Below, piece by piece: positions 33,535-41,576 of a DNA stretch of 64,000 nucleotides. The stretch spans positions 1 through 64,000 of the forward strand of contig NZ_FNBZ01000006.1 of NCBI RefSeq assembly GCF_900102525.1, read 5' to 3'. The notes beneath the pieces are model-generated. The model did not search any database. It had not been told where the DNA came from and saw only the letters and a program-made list of their open reading frames with translations. The DNA is from Allobosea robiniae. GTDB lineage: Bacteria; Pseudomonadota; Alphaproteobacteria; Rhizobiales; Beijerinckiaceae. The first letter of the stretch is position 1; each line of letters starts with the position of its first letter. A program made the translations under genes and the position numbers.

Positions 33535-35471
33535 GCGTCGATTTCCAGCGGGGCCATGACGTGGGCTGTCGTCCCTTCGAGCGTGATCAGGAAGCGCGTG
33601 CCTTCGGGGCCGGTCTCGGCAACGGCCAGCGTGCCGCCGAGGTCCTTGATGATGTTGTAGGACAGCGAGAGCCCGAGGCCGAGCCCCGAGCCCACCGGCT
33701 TGGTGGTGAAGAACGGGTCGAAGATGCGCTCCAGATGCGCCCGGTCGATGCCGGGGCCGCTATCCGAGACCCAGATCTCGACCTTGTGGCCATTTCGCCG
33801 TGCACCGATCGCGATCGTCGCATCCTCCATGCCGGCGACGGCGTCGAGCGCATTCGCGACGAGATTGACCAGCACCTGCTCCAGCCGGATTTCCTCGGCA
33901 TGGACATGCAGGCGCCCGGCGGGCAGCTCCCGCGTGAGCGTCACGCGCTCGGCGTCGAAGCGCGGCTCGAACAACGAAAGTGCTGTTTCGACGACATCGC
34001 CAACCGGGACCGGCGCCAGAACAACGCCGGGCTTGCGGGCGAAGCGCCTGAGATGCGCGATCAGGTCGGCTGCTCGCGTCGTCAGCGCCTGGATCCGGCC
34101 GATCGCCTTTCGGGCCTCCTCGGGCCGGCCCCGCTCCAGCAGCAGCGCGCCGTTATGGGCGTGGGAGCGGATCGCGGCAAGCGGCTGGTTCAGCTCATGG
34201 CTCAGGCCCGCCGCCATTTGTCCCAGCGCCGCGAGCTTGGCCGCCTGGATCAGGTCGTCGCGGGTCTGCTGGAAGACGGCGAGTGCGCGGGTGAGGTCGC
34301 CGAGCTCGTCATTGCCCGCCTTCGGCAGCAGCGCCGAGGACTGGCCGCTGGCGATGCTGGTCGCGGCCTCGGTCAGGACCCGCAGGCGCGCCACCAGATG
34401 GCGCCGGACATAGAACCAGCCGATCAGCAGCGCGCCCAATAGCGAGGCTGCCGCGATGGCGAGCAGCAGGTTGCGGCCGAGCCGGATCGCCTGCGCCGAG
34501 CGGTCGGCGGCCTCCTTCGCCACGGCCTCGGTTCGCCGCACCTCCTGCGAGACCAGCCTGCCGAGCTCCGTGACGAGGCGGCGGCTTTCCGAGATCAGGC
34601 GCTGCGCGTCGGCCAGCGCAGCAAGCTCTGAGCGCTTGAGGCCAGGCAGGCCTGTCGTCGTATCGGCGAGCCCGATCAGGCGCTGGGTGATCTGCCGGAC
34701 CGTGATCGTGTCGGGCCAGCCGGCGAGCGCCTTGGCCTCGACCTCGAGCTGGTCGACAGCCTCGCCGATGACATGGCTGGTCTGCTCCATGTCCTCGCGG
34801 GTCTGGACCGTGCCGAGCCGCCCGAACAGCCCGACGATCAGGTTGGCCTGGGCGTTGAGCGTCATCAGCGCTTCGCTCTTGCGGGTCTCCTCGCGGATCG
34901 TGTTCGGCTTGGCCGATGCTGCTTCGCCGCCGCTCTGGCCGAGCGCGGTATCGATGTTGAAGCGGGCATCGTCGGTCAGCGGCTCGATCTCGTCGATCAG
35001 GTCCGCCTGGAGCCAGCGCAATTCTTCGCTGACGCCACGGATGCGCTCGGCCAGCGTGAAGCGGCGCCCCGAGACGTCGTCGATCGCGCCGAGATTGCGC
35101 CGGATCTCGGCAGCCACCGCTGTCAGCTGCGGCGCGTCGAAACCGCTGCCCGTCCGTTCGGACAGCACCTTGTCGAGCTCGCTCAAGCGCTCGCCGACCA
35201 CGCGCCGGCCGCGCTCATAGCCGTCGCGTCGCTCGGCGTTGGCCAGTTCCGGCATGCCGGCAATGACGCGGGCACTGGCTTCCGCCAGCCGTGCAGCGGA
35301 AGCGAGGCCGGGCAGATGCTCGCGGGCGATCGCCGCCAGCTCCTTGCTCAATCGCTCATAGGAGATGACGCCTACGATGCCGGCGCCGACCGCAAAGAGG
35401 CCGACGCCGAGGAAGGCCGCGATCAGGCGCCCGCCGATGCCGAAGCGGCGCCTGGACAAGGCAGGCGTCAT
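33531..35471 (-). CDS. PgtB-like sensor histidine kinase
   Basis: A 646-residue membrane kinase. A first helix lies near residues 14-37 and a long, mostly helical periplasmic sensor spans about 38-333. The second membrane helix is LLLAIAAASLLGALLIGWFYV (about 335-355) and is followed by a HAMP linker. The phosphoacceptor is H425 in GLSHELNQPLAAIRSH, the asparagine box is near N536, and the G-boxes are SDSGPGIDRAHL and GSGLGLGLSLSYNIIKDLGG. The size and layout resemble PgtB. It overlaps both neighbours by four bases: the regulator downstream and the periplasmic protein gene upstream. The open frame upstream of ATG 35471 is antisense to nothing useful and was not taken. Confidence 0.86.
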   Translation of the reverse strand: MTPALSRRRFGIGGRLIAAFLGVGLFAVGAGIVGVISYERLSKELAAIAREHLPGLASAARLAEASARVIAGMPELANAERRDGYERGRRVVGERLSELDKVLSERTGSGFDAPQLTAVAAEIRRNLGAIDDVSGRRFTLAERIRGVSEELRWLQADLIDEIEPLTDDARFNIDTALGQSGGEAASAKPNTIREETRKSEALMTLNAQANLIVGLFGRLGTVQTREDMEQTSHVIGEAVDQLEVEAKALAGWPDTITVRQITQRLIGLADTTTGLPGLKRSELAALADAQRLISESRRLVTELGRLVSQEVRRTEAVAKEAADRSAQAIRLGRNLLLAIAAASLLGALLIGWFYVRRHLVARLRVLTEAATSIASGQSSALLPKAGNDELGDLTRALAVFQQTRDDLIQAAKLAALGQMAAGLSHELNQPLAAIRSHAHNGALLLERGRPEEARKAIGRIQALTTRAADLIAHLRRFARKPGVVLAPVPVGDVVETALSLFEPRFDAERVTLTRELPAGRLHVHAEEIRLEQVLVNLVANALDAVAGMEDATIAIGARRNGHKVEIWVSDSGPGIDRAHLERIFDPFFTTKPVGSGLGLGLSLSYNIIKDLGGTLAVAETGPEGTRFLITLEGTTAHVMAPLEIDA

Positions 35472-36844
35472 GGCCTGCTCCCGGTCAAGCTCTCGTCGCG
35501 CCAGCCCAGCGCGGTCAGCCGCTCGGCCGCCTGCTGCAGGCTGTCGCCGGCCTCGGTTGCGTGAGTCACGATCGCGTTCCGGAGTGCGGCTTCGATGCGC
35601 GCCTGCTCCTCGGGCACGGGCAGGCCGCGCGGCACGCGGACGATATTCTGGAAACGCCCGGGCTCTCCGAGTTCGGCAGCGGAGACCGGCGGCTGCGTTA
35701 GGGCGGCTCGCGCCCGGGTCAGGAGTTTGGCGGCCTGCTCGTCGGGGCGCGTAAGCAGGGCCGCTTCCATCGCCTGCAGGCTGCGCCAGAGCCGGGCATG
35801 CTCGGTGCGGCGGAAGGTGATCCACTCGTCGAAGATCAGGTTGACCAGCTCGTAGCGCCCGGCAGAAAGCCCAGCGTCGAAGCCAGTGCGGTTGAAGATG
35901 CCTTCGGTCTCCGAAAGATGCGGCGGCGTCTCGTCCGGCCCATAGGCCGAGGGCGAGACGGCGAGGCGCCCGATCCGCGGCTCGCGCAGCATCTTCTGCC
36001 CTTCGGGCGAGAGCACGAAATCGATGAAGAGCTCTGCATCCTTCGGGTTGGGTGAGGTCGCAAGCCTTGCGATGCTGGCGGGCGCGAACAAGGTCTCGCC
36101 GGGCAGTACGAAGCGGTTGCCCTCGCCCTCGGTCGTCCTGGCCTCCGTCAGGAAATCGATGGAGATGCCGATGCCGAAGCGGCCGCGGGCGACCCCGGCG
36201 GTGACGCCGAAGCTGCGTGCCGTGATCGTCGCGAGATTGCCGCCGATCGCCGACCACAAGGCCCAGCCGCGCTCCCAGCCGAGCGATTGCAGCAGCGCCT
36301 CGACCATGAGGTGCGTGGTGCCGGAGCGGGCAGGCGAGGTCAGGCCGATATGCCCGGCATAGACCGGCGCGGCGAGATCGGCCCAGTTGCGCGGCACCGG
36401 CAGGCCGCGCGCCGCGAGGTAGGCGGGGTTGTAGACCAGCCCGTAGCCCGAGACGGCGAAGCCGAGATAGCGATGATCGGGGTCGTTGACCGGATAGCCG
36501 GCGATGGTCTCCGGCGCGCCGGTCGCCCGCGGCTGCAACGGCGCCAGCAGGTTCTCGCGCTTCAGCAATTCGAAGGCGTCGGGCGCGGAAGCCCAGAACA
36601 GGTCGGCATCCGGTCGCTTCTGCGTGCGGATATCGATGACGGCCGCCGTGGTCTTGCGCTGCACGACCTCGACGGCGATGTCGGGATGCCTGTTGCGGAA
36701 CGCGTTGCGGAAGGGCTCGAAGAACGAGGGCGGAAACGAGGTGATGATCTGGACGCGCCGTCCCTCGGCCATGCCGATGGCAGGCCAGCCGAAGGCCAGC
36801 ACGGCGATGACGACAAGCCTGATCTCTGCGGCGAAGCGGGCCAT
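35468..36844 (-). CDS. PgtC-like periplasmic binding protein with sensory role
   Basis: A 458-residue exported protein of the SBP_bac_6/8 type. Its signal peptide is ARFAAEIRLVVIAVLAFGWP...GMAEG. Motifs nearly repeat those of the AfuA-like transporter binder at 30650-31987: ADLFWASAPDAFELLK, SPARSGTTHLMVEALLQSLGW, ARSFGVTAGVARGRFGIGISIDF and FVLSPEGQKMLREPR. It is the first gene of a three-gene unit with the kinase and the regulator, not adjacent to a permease. This matches PgtC, the periplasmic sensing partner of PgtB. Its ligand is probably the transporter substrate. Confidence 0.8.
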   Translation of the reverse strand: MARFAAEIRLVVIAVLAFGWPAIGMAEGRRVQIITSFPPSFFEPFRNAFRNRHPDIAVEVVQRKTTAAVIDIRTQKRPDADLFWASAPDAFELLKRENLLAPLQPRATGAPETIAGYPVNDPDHRYLGFAVSGYGLVYNPAYLAARGLPVPRNWADLAAPVYAGHIGLTSPARSGTTHLMVEALLQSLGWERGWALWSAIGGNLATITARSFGVTAGVARGRFGIGISIDFLTEARTTEGEGNRFVLPGETLFAPASIARLATSPNPKDAELFIDFVLSPEGQKMLREPRIGRLAVSPSAYGPDETPPHLSETEGIFNRTGFDAGLSAGRYELVNLIFDEWITFRRTEHARLWRSLQAMEAALLTRPDEQAAKLLTRARAALTQPPVSAAELGEPGRFQNIVRVPRGLPVPEEQARIEAALRNAIVTHATEAGDSLQQAAERLTALGWRDESLTGSRP

Positions 36845-36891
36845 GAATCCGTCATATAGCCGGCTCGACGGTCCGGCTAGGCTGCCGCGCC

Positions 36892-38046
36892 TCAGTCGAA
36901 TTCCTTCTTGAACTTCTCGCTGACGGCCGTGGCGGTGCGGAAGCGTTCGATCGAGAACGGTTCCAGCGGCGTCGGTGTTTCGCCGTCGACGATCATCTCG
37001 CTGAGGCACAAGCCCACGCCGGGGCCGATCTGGAAGCCGTGGCCGCAGAAGCCGAAGGCGTGGAACAGGCCGGGCGTCGTCCCGCTCGGGCCGATCACCG
37101 GGATCATGTCGGGCAGATAGGCCTCGATACCGGACCAGACGCGGATGACATGGCATTGCGCCAGCATCGGCGCGACGCGGGCGAGCGCGCGCATCGCGGC
37201 AAGCGTCTTCGCTGGGGGTACCGGTGCGCGGTTCGCCTGCGGATCGGCCGCCGTGCGCGGGTAGCCGGCGAGGATGATGTTGCCGCGCGGGATCTGGCGG
37301 AAGATCACCGAGCCGTCGATCGCCTGCACCGAAGGCTCGATCCGATAGGGGAAAGGCTCGGTCACGAATTGCGGTGGGCCGGCTGGAAAGACCGGCGCGG
37401 TCTCGCCGAAACGCTCGGCTATCTCCAGCGCCCAGGCCCCGGCGCAGTTGACCAGTGCACCGCAGCTCAGCCTGGTGCCATCGGCCAGCGTCAGCGAAAA
37501 ACCCTCACCTCCGCGGTCCACGGCTGTGACGCGCGTGTTCTCAAGAATGGTGGCGCCATGTCTCGCTGCTGCCCGTGCCACGGCCGGGGTGGCGAGCCTT
37601 GGATTGGCGGTGGCGTCGCGCGCCGAGAAGGTCGCGGCCATGGCGCGCTCGCCGAGCCAGGGCCAGCGTCGGCGCAGATCGGCGGGGCCGACGCGCTCGA
37701 TCGCGAGCCCGTAGGATTCCGAGACCTTCGCATAGCCTTCGAGCTTCGCGTGCTCCTCCTCGTCATAGGCGAGGTAGAGATGGCCGGTCTGCTCGAACTC
37801 GCAGCCTTCGCCGATCAGCGCATCGAAATCCTCCCACAGCGCCTGCGAGCGCAGCGACAGCGGATATTGGCCGGGAAAGCGGCCTTGAAGACGAAGATTG
37901 CCGAAGTTGACGCCGCTCGATTGCGCGCCGACGACCCCCTTTTCGATCAGCGTCACGCGCTGGCCGCGCCGGGCGAGGAAGAAGGCGGTCCAGGCGCCGA
38001 TCAGCCCGCCGCCGATAATCGCGACGTCCGTGGTTCGCGCGCTCAT
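36892..38046 (-). CDS. FAD-dependent dehydrogenase, DAO-type catalytic subunit
   Basis: A 384-residue DAO-fold flavoprotein. The FAD motif is DVAIIGGGLIGAWTAFFLARRGQRVTLIEKG, then SSGVNFGNLRLQGRFPGQYPLSLRS, with GALVNCAGAWALEIA and the C-terminal GFCGHGFQIGPGVGLCLSE. It overlaps the neighbouring FAD/NAD protein by four bases. Together with a small [2Fe-2S] protein it makes the three-gene layout of heterotrimeric opine oxidases and D-proline/hydroxyproline dehydrogenases. It is the likely substrate-oxidising subunit. The amine substrate is not determined. Confidence 0.82.
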   Translation of the reverse strand: MSARTTDVAIIGGGLIGAWTAFFLARRGQRVTLIEKGVVGAQSSGVNFGNLRLQGRFPGQYPLSLRSQALWEDFDALIGEGCEFEQTGHLYLAYDEEEHAKLEGYAKVSESYGLAIERVGPADLRRRWPWLGERAMAATFSARDATANPRLATPAVARAAARHGATILENTRVTAVDRGGEGFSLTLADGTRLSCGALVNCAGAWALEIAERFGETAPVFPAGPPQFVTEPFPYRIEPSVQAIDGSVIFRQIPRGNIILAGYPRTAADPQANRAPVPPAKTLAAMRALARVAPMLAQCHVIRVWSGIEAYLPDMIPVIGPSGTTPGLFHAFGFCGHGFQIGPGVGLCLSEMIVDGETPTPLEPFSIERFRTATAVSEKFKKEFD

Positions 38047-39407
38047 GCCGGTTCTTCCGCAGCGGCGAGTGCGATCGGCTTGACCGGCGCCTGTCCACGC
38101 AGGCGCCCCGCGGACTCGCCGCCTTGTCCTGTTCCGGCTGCGACGATCTCCTGCAGAGCCGGTCCGCAGACGCGGCCCTGGCAGCGCCCCATGCCGCAGC
38201 GGGTCATCGCCTTGACGCGGTTGACCTCGACCGGGCCGAGGCTTTGCGCCATGGCGGCGCGGACCTCGCCGATGGTGACGTTCTCGCAGCGGCAGAGCGT
38301 GACGGAATCGGGCAGGGCGGCGATCTGCTGCTTCGGCCAGGCGAAGGCCTGCGCCAGCCCGCGTTGAAAGCCGCGCAGCCGCGCGACCCGTCGGGCCAGC
38401 GGCCTGATCGCCGCAATATCCTGCGGCCGGCCGAGATCGGAGAGGATGGCATGGGCAGCGAGCGCCCCGCTGGCTTCGGCTGCATCGGCGCCGCCGATCC
38501 GCACGCCATCGCCGGCGAGGTAGAGCCCCGGCCGCGCCCGGCCGAAGCCGTCGATCTTCGGCAGGAACAATCTGAAGTCCGGATCGTAAGTGAATTCCGC
38601 TCCGGCGAGATCGGCGAGCTGCGTCTCGGGTTTGAGGCCATAGCCGAGCGCAACCGCATCGCAGGCGAAGCGCCGTTCCCGCCCGCTGCCGTCGCGCAGG
38701 ACGAGAGCCTCGACACGGCCGTCTCCCTCGACGGCGACCGGCGTCACGCCGTTCAGCATCGGGATGCCCGCGCGCAGGGCCGTGGCCATATACCAGAGGC
38801 CGCGCAGCAGCGTGCGCGGCGCGCCGAGCAAGGCCGGCATCGCCGCGAGCTTGGCCGAGAATGGGGTCGTGTCGGCGATCACCGCGATCTCGGCGCCCAT
38901 CGCGCGATATTGCTTCGCGGCCAGCGCCAGCAAGGGCGAGGAGCCGAGGAAGGCGACGCGGCTGCCGATCAGGCAGCCCTGGTCCTTGAGCGCGACCTGT
39001 GCCCCGCCCAGTGTGAAAACGCCGGGCGTTGTCCAGCCCGGAAGCGGCGCTATCCGGTCCATCGCGCCGCTGGCGATGAGTAGCTTGTCGCAATCGAGCG
39101 TCTCGGTCCGGCCATCGCGCAGCAGATGCAGGCGCTTGCCGTCGATCGCCCAGACCAGCGTCTGGGGCCGGTAATCGATCTGGGGACGGAGCGCCGCGAA
39201 GCGTGCGTGCAGCGCGGCGTATCGGCCGGCTTCCGAGCCCATCAGCTTGTTCATGTCGAGCGCGAGGCCGTCGGCCGGCCGACGATAGCCCTGTCCGCCG
39301 GCGCGCGCGCCTTCGTCGATCAGGATCGGCCTCAGCCCGTTTGCGACGAGGATTTCGGCCGCGCTGATCCCGGCCGGCCCGGCGCCGACGATGACGATCT
39401 CAGCCAT
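38043..39407 (-). CDS. FAD/NAD-dependent oxidoreductase subunit with BFD-type [2Fe-2S] domain
   Basis: A 454-residue pyridine-nucleotide-disulfide-type protein. FAD motif VIVGAGPAGISAAEILV begins at residue 5, and a second nucleotide motif VAFLGSSPLLALAAKQY follows. The C-terminal BFD-like [2Fe-2S] region has four cysteines in CRCENV...CGMGRCQGRVCGPAL. This pairs with the DAO subunit and the small Fe-S protein as the electron-transfer subunit of opine oxidase or hydroxyproline dehydrogenase complexes. Its start overlaps the end of the small Fe-S gene by eight bases and its stop overlaps the DAO gene by four. Confidence 0.83.
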   Translation of the reverse strand: MAEIVIVGAGPAGISAAEILVANGLRPILIDEGARAGGQGYRRPADGLALDMNKLMGSEAGRYAALHARFAALRPQIDYRPQTLVWAIDGKRLHLLRDGRTETLDCDKLLIASGAMDRIAPLPGWTTPGVFTLGGAQVALKDQGCLIGSRVAFLGSSPLLALAAKQYRAMGAEIAVIADTTPFSAKLAAMPALLGAPRTLLRGLWYMATALRAGIPMLNGVTPVAVEGDGRVEALVLRDGSGRERRFACDAVALGYGLKPETQLADLAGAEFTYDPDFRLFLPKIDGFGRARPGLYLAGDGVRIGGADAAEASGALAAHAILSDLGRPQDIAAIRPLARRVARLRGFQRGLAQAFAWPKQQIAALPDSVTLCRCENVTIGEVRAAMAQSLGPVEVNRVKAMTRCGMGRCQGRVCGPALQEIVAAGTGQGGESAGRLRGQAPVKPIALAAAEEPA

Positions 39408-39714
39408 GGGGGTCGGCCATGCCCTGCGGTTCGGCGAAGAGCTTCATGCCCTGGCTGACGGGCGTGGTGCAGGCCCTGATCCGACCGCCCTCGCTGCTCC
39501 AGACCCAGCAATCCTGGCAGGCGCCCATCAGGCAGAAGCCGGCGCGCGGCTCGCCGCCGAATTCGAGATGGCGGATGAGGGCGCCGTTCTCCAGAAGCGC
39601 GGCGAGCACACTGTCGCCGGCGGTCGCGCGGATCGGCAGGCCGTCGAAGCTGAGGGTCACCGCCGCTCCGCTCCGAAATGCCACGCGGCGGAACTGGGCC
39701 TGCGAACGGTCCAT
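39400..39714 (-). CDS. Small [2Fe-2S] subunit of the heterotrimeric dehydrogenase
   Basis: A 104-residue ferredoxin-like protein with cysteines in CLMGACQDCWV and a further one in RACTTPV. This is the plant-type/xanthine-dehydrogenase-like spacing seen in the small subunit of opine oxidase and D-hydroxyproline dehydrogenase complexes. The sequence before it (VTLSFDGLPIRATAGDSVLAALLENGA) is the usual beta-grasp fold. It is the first gene of the operon, with a promoter region that holds an operator-like repeat at 39737. Confidence 0.85.
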   Translation of the reverse strand: MDRSQAQFRRVAFRSGAAVTLSFDGLPIRATAGDSVLAALLENGALIRHLEFGGEPRAGFCLMGACQDCWVWSSEGGRIRACTTPVSQGMKLFAEPQGMADPHG

Positions 39715-39736
39715 GCGACCTCAGGTTTATCTCAAT

Positions 39737-39769
39737 GCAATAGAAGTTCGTGGATTTTGATAAATCAAA
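39737..39769 (-). promoter_or_regulatory. Operator-like elements before the dehydrogenase operon
   Basis: GCAATAGAAGTT (39737-39748) is nearly the same word as the two elements at 40703 and 40723 on the other side of the IclR gene. A short palindrome TTTGAT-AA-ATCAAA (39756-39769) follows. Both lie in the 88-base region that must hold the promoter for the operon starting at 39714. Binding by the neighbouring IclR protein is an inference. Confidence 0.5.
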
Positions 39770-39802
39770 GGATGTCCTGTCAAGGCCATCGGCCTGGTTT
39801 CC

Positions 39803-40627
39803 TCAGACGCGCGAGATGGCGTGGGCGGCGGCGATGACCAGCGAGGAGAAGCGCGAGACGACCTCCTCGTGGCTGTAGCGCGAGGTCGAGGTCGCGATGT
39901 TGACGGCGGCCTCCGGGCGGCCGTGATGGTCGACCACCACCGCGGCGATCGAGGCATCGCCGAGATAGACCTCCTCGAAGGCGGTCGCGTAGCCCTGGGC
40001 GGCCGACTGGCGCAATTTCTCGCGCAGGGCCTCGCGCTCCCAGGTCGTCGAGGGCGTATGCGCCCTGCGGTCGGACGCATCGATGATCGCCATCGCCTCG
40101 CTCTCGGGCAGGCGCGACAGCATCGCGATGCCCGGTGCCGTGGCATAGGCGGGCATGCGTGTGCCGATGATGACGTCGGTGTTGAGGACGTGCCGGCTCA
40201 GGAAACGCGAGACGAAGATGATCTCGGTCTCTTCCCGCACGGTGAGGTTCACCGTCTCCTCCGTCTCCTTGCTGAGATGCATGAGATAGGGCATCGCCCG
40301 GTCGAGCAGGCGGCTGCTGCGCACGAAATGATAGCCGAGATCGAGTGTCTTGGCGGTCAGCTCGAAGCGCTTGGTCTGCGCATCCTTGCGGAGATAGCCG
40401 AGCCTGGTGAGCGTATGGGTGAAGCGCTGGGCCGCGCTGACATCCATCCCGGTCTCGGAGGCGACCTGCGACAGGTTGAGCGTCGGGTGCTGGCGGCCGA
40501 AGGCGGAGAGCACCCGGAACGCCTTCTCGACCGAATTGACCATCAGCGCGTCGTCCTTGCGGCCGGCCTGATCGGGCGGCTGCGCCGCGCGCTTGCGGCC
40601 GGTCTCTCTCTCTTCGGGCATCGTCAT
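39803..40627 (-). CDS. IclR-family transcriptional regulator
   Basis: A 274-residue regulator. The winged helix is VNSVEKAFRVLSAFGRQHPTLNLSQVASETGMDVSAAQRFTHTLTRLGYL and is followed by an IclR effector domain (TAKTLDLGYHFVRSSRLLDRAMPYLMHLS). The ATG at 40627 has GAGGAGAG upstream and is preferred over one 27 bases earlier. The gene lies between the dehydrogenase operon and the enoyl-CoA/ABC operon, divergent from the latter. The same repeat word occurs in both promoter regions. It probably governs both arms. Confidence 0.86.
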   Translation of the reverse strand: MTMPEERETGRKRAAQPPDQAGRKDDALMVNSVEKAFRVLSAFGRQHPTLNLSQVASETGMDVSAAQRFTHTLTRLGYLRKDAQTKRFELTAKTLDLGYHFVRSSRLLDRAMPYLMHLSKETEETVNLTVREETEIIFVSRFLSRHVLNTDVIIGTRMPAYATAPGIAMLSRLPESEAMAIIDASDRRAHTPSTTWEREALREKLRQSAAQGYATAFEEVYLGDASIAAVVVDHHGRPEAAVNIATSTSRYSHEEVVSRFSSLVIAAAHAISRV

Positions 40628-40672
40628 CGGGCCTGCTCTCCTCGGCGCGATCAATGGCTGCGGCTAACGATC

Positions 40673-40733
40673 TTGACAAGCTGGGTCGTTCGCGCAGAAT
40701 AAGCAATAGAAATTATCGCATTGCAATAAAAAC
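40673..40733 (+). promoter_or_regulatory. Promoter with operator repeats for the enoyl-CoA/ABC operon
   Basis: A TTGACA box (40673-40678) is followed after 17 bases by AGAATA (40696-40701), a fair -35/-10 pair. Just downstream are GCAATAGAAAT (40703-40713) and GCAATAAAAAC (40723-40733). These direct repeats differ at two positions and start exactly 20 bases apart. The layout suits repression by a regulator bound at and after the start site. Confidence 0.55.
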
Positions 40734-40748
40734 TCATCGGAGAGCGCT

Positions 40749-41522
40749 ATGAAGGACTCTGTTCTGGTCGAGTTGCGTGGCGCGGTCGGCATCATCACGC
40801 TCAACCGCCCCGAGATCCTGAATGCCTGGAACGCACCGATGCGCGAGCGGCTGGTCGCCTGCTTCGACGAGCTGGAGGCGAACGAGGCCGTCCGTGCCAT
40901 CGTCCTGACGGGTGCCGGCGAGCGCGCCTTCGGCGCCGGCCAGGACCTGAACGAGACCAAGACCTTCGACCCTGATCGCGCAGAGCTCTGGATGGGGGAA
41001 TGGGAGCGGCTCTATGACCGCATGCGCTCGCTCTCCAAGCCGCTGATCGCGGCGCTGAACGGCGTCGCTGCTGGTTCCGCCTTCCAGGTGGCGCTGCTCT
41101 GCGACCTGCGCATCGGCCATGACGGGGTCACCATGGGCCAGCCCGAGATCAATTCCGGCATCGCCTCGGTCACCGGCCCCTGGATCATGAAGGAGATGAT
41201 CGGGATCGCCCGCACCATCGACCTGACCCTGACCGGGCGGATGATGGATGCCGACGAATGCTTCCGCATCGGCCTGATCAACCGGATCGTGCCGAAGGAA
41301 CAGGTGATGCAGGCCTCGCTCGCGCTGGCCGAGGAGCTCGCCGGCAAGCCGCCGGTCGCCATGCGCCTCAACAAGGCCCGCTTCCGCGAGGTCACCGAGG
41401 AGAGCTTCCGCGAATGCCTCGCCGCCGGCATCCGCAATCAGCGCGCGGCCTACGCCACCGGCGAACCGGCCCGGATGATGGAGGAATTCCTCGCCAAGCG
41501 CGCCGCGCGCAAGACCGCCTGA
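40749..41522 (+). CDS. Enoyl-CoA hydratase/isomerase-family protein
   Basis: A 257-residue crotonase-fold enzyme. The N-terminus has LNRPEILNAWNAPMRERLV, the oxyanion-hole region is ERAFGAGQDLNE, and GVAAGSAFQVALLCDLRI corresponds to the active-site helix. The first of the two usual hydratase glutamates is replaced by Q113, while the second is kept at E133 (GQPEINSGI). This favours a function other than plain enoyl-CoA hydration, such as an isomerase or a CaiD-like role. GGAGAG precedes the ATG. First gene of an operon with a Pot-type importer and an acyl-CoA ligase. Confidence 0.82.
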   Translation: MKDSVLVELRGAVGIITLNRPEILNAWNAPMRERLVACFDELEANEAVRAIVLTGAGERAFGAGQDLNETKTFDPDRAELWMGEWERLYDRMRSLSKPLIAALNGVAAGSAFQVALLCDLRIGHDGVTMGQPEINSGIASVTGPWIMKEMIGIARTIDLTLTGRMMDADECFRIGLINRIVPKEQVMQASLALAEELAGKPPVAMRLNKARFREVTEESFRECLAAGIRNQRAAYATGEPARMMEEFLAKRAARKTA

Positions 41523-41576
41523 CCATCTGACCACCCACGGGGAAATGCGGAAAACCGCTTGTAAGGGGAGAAGACG

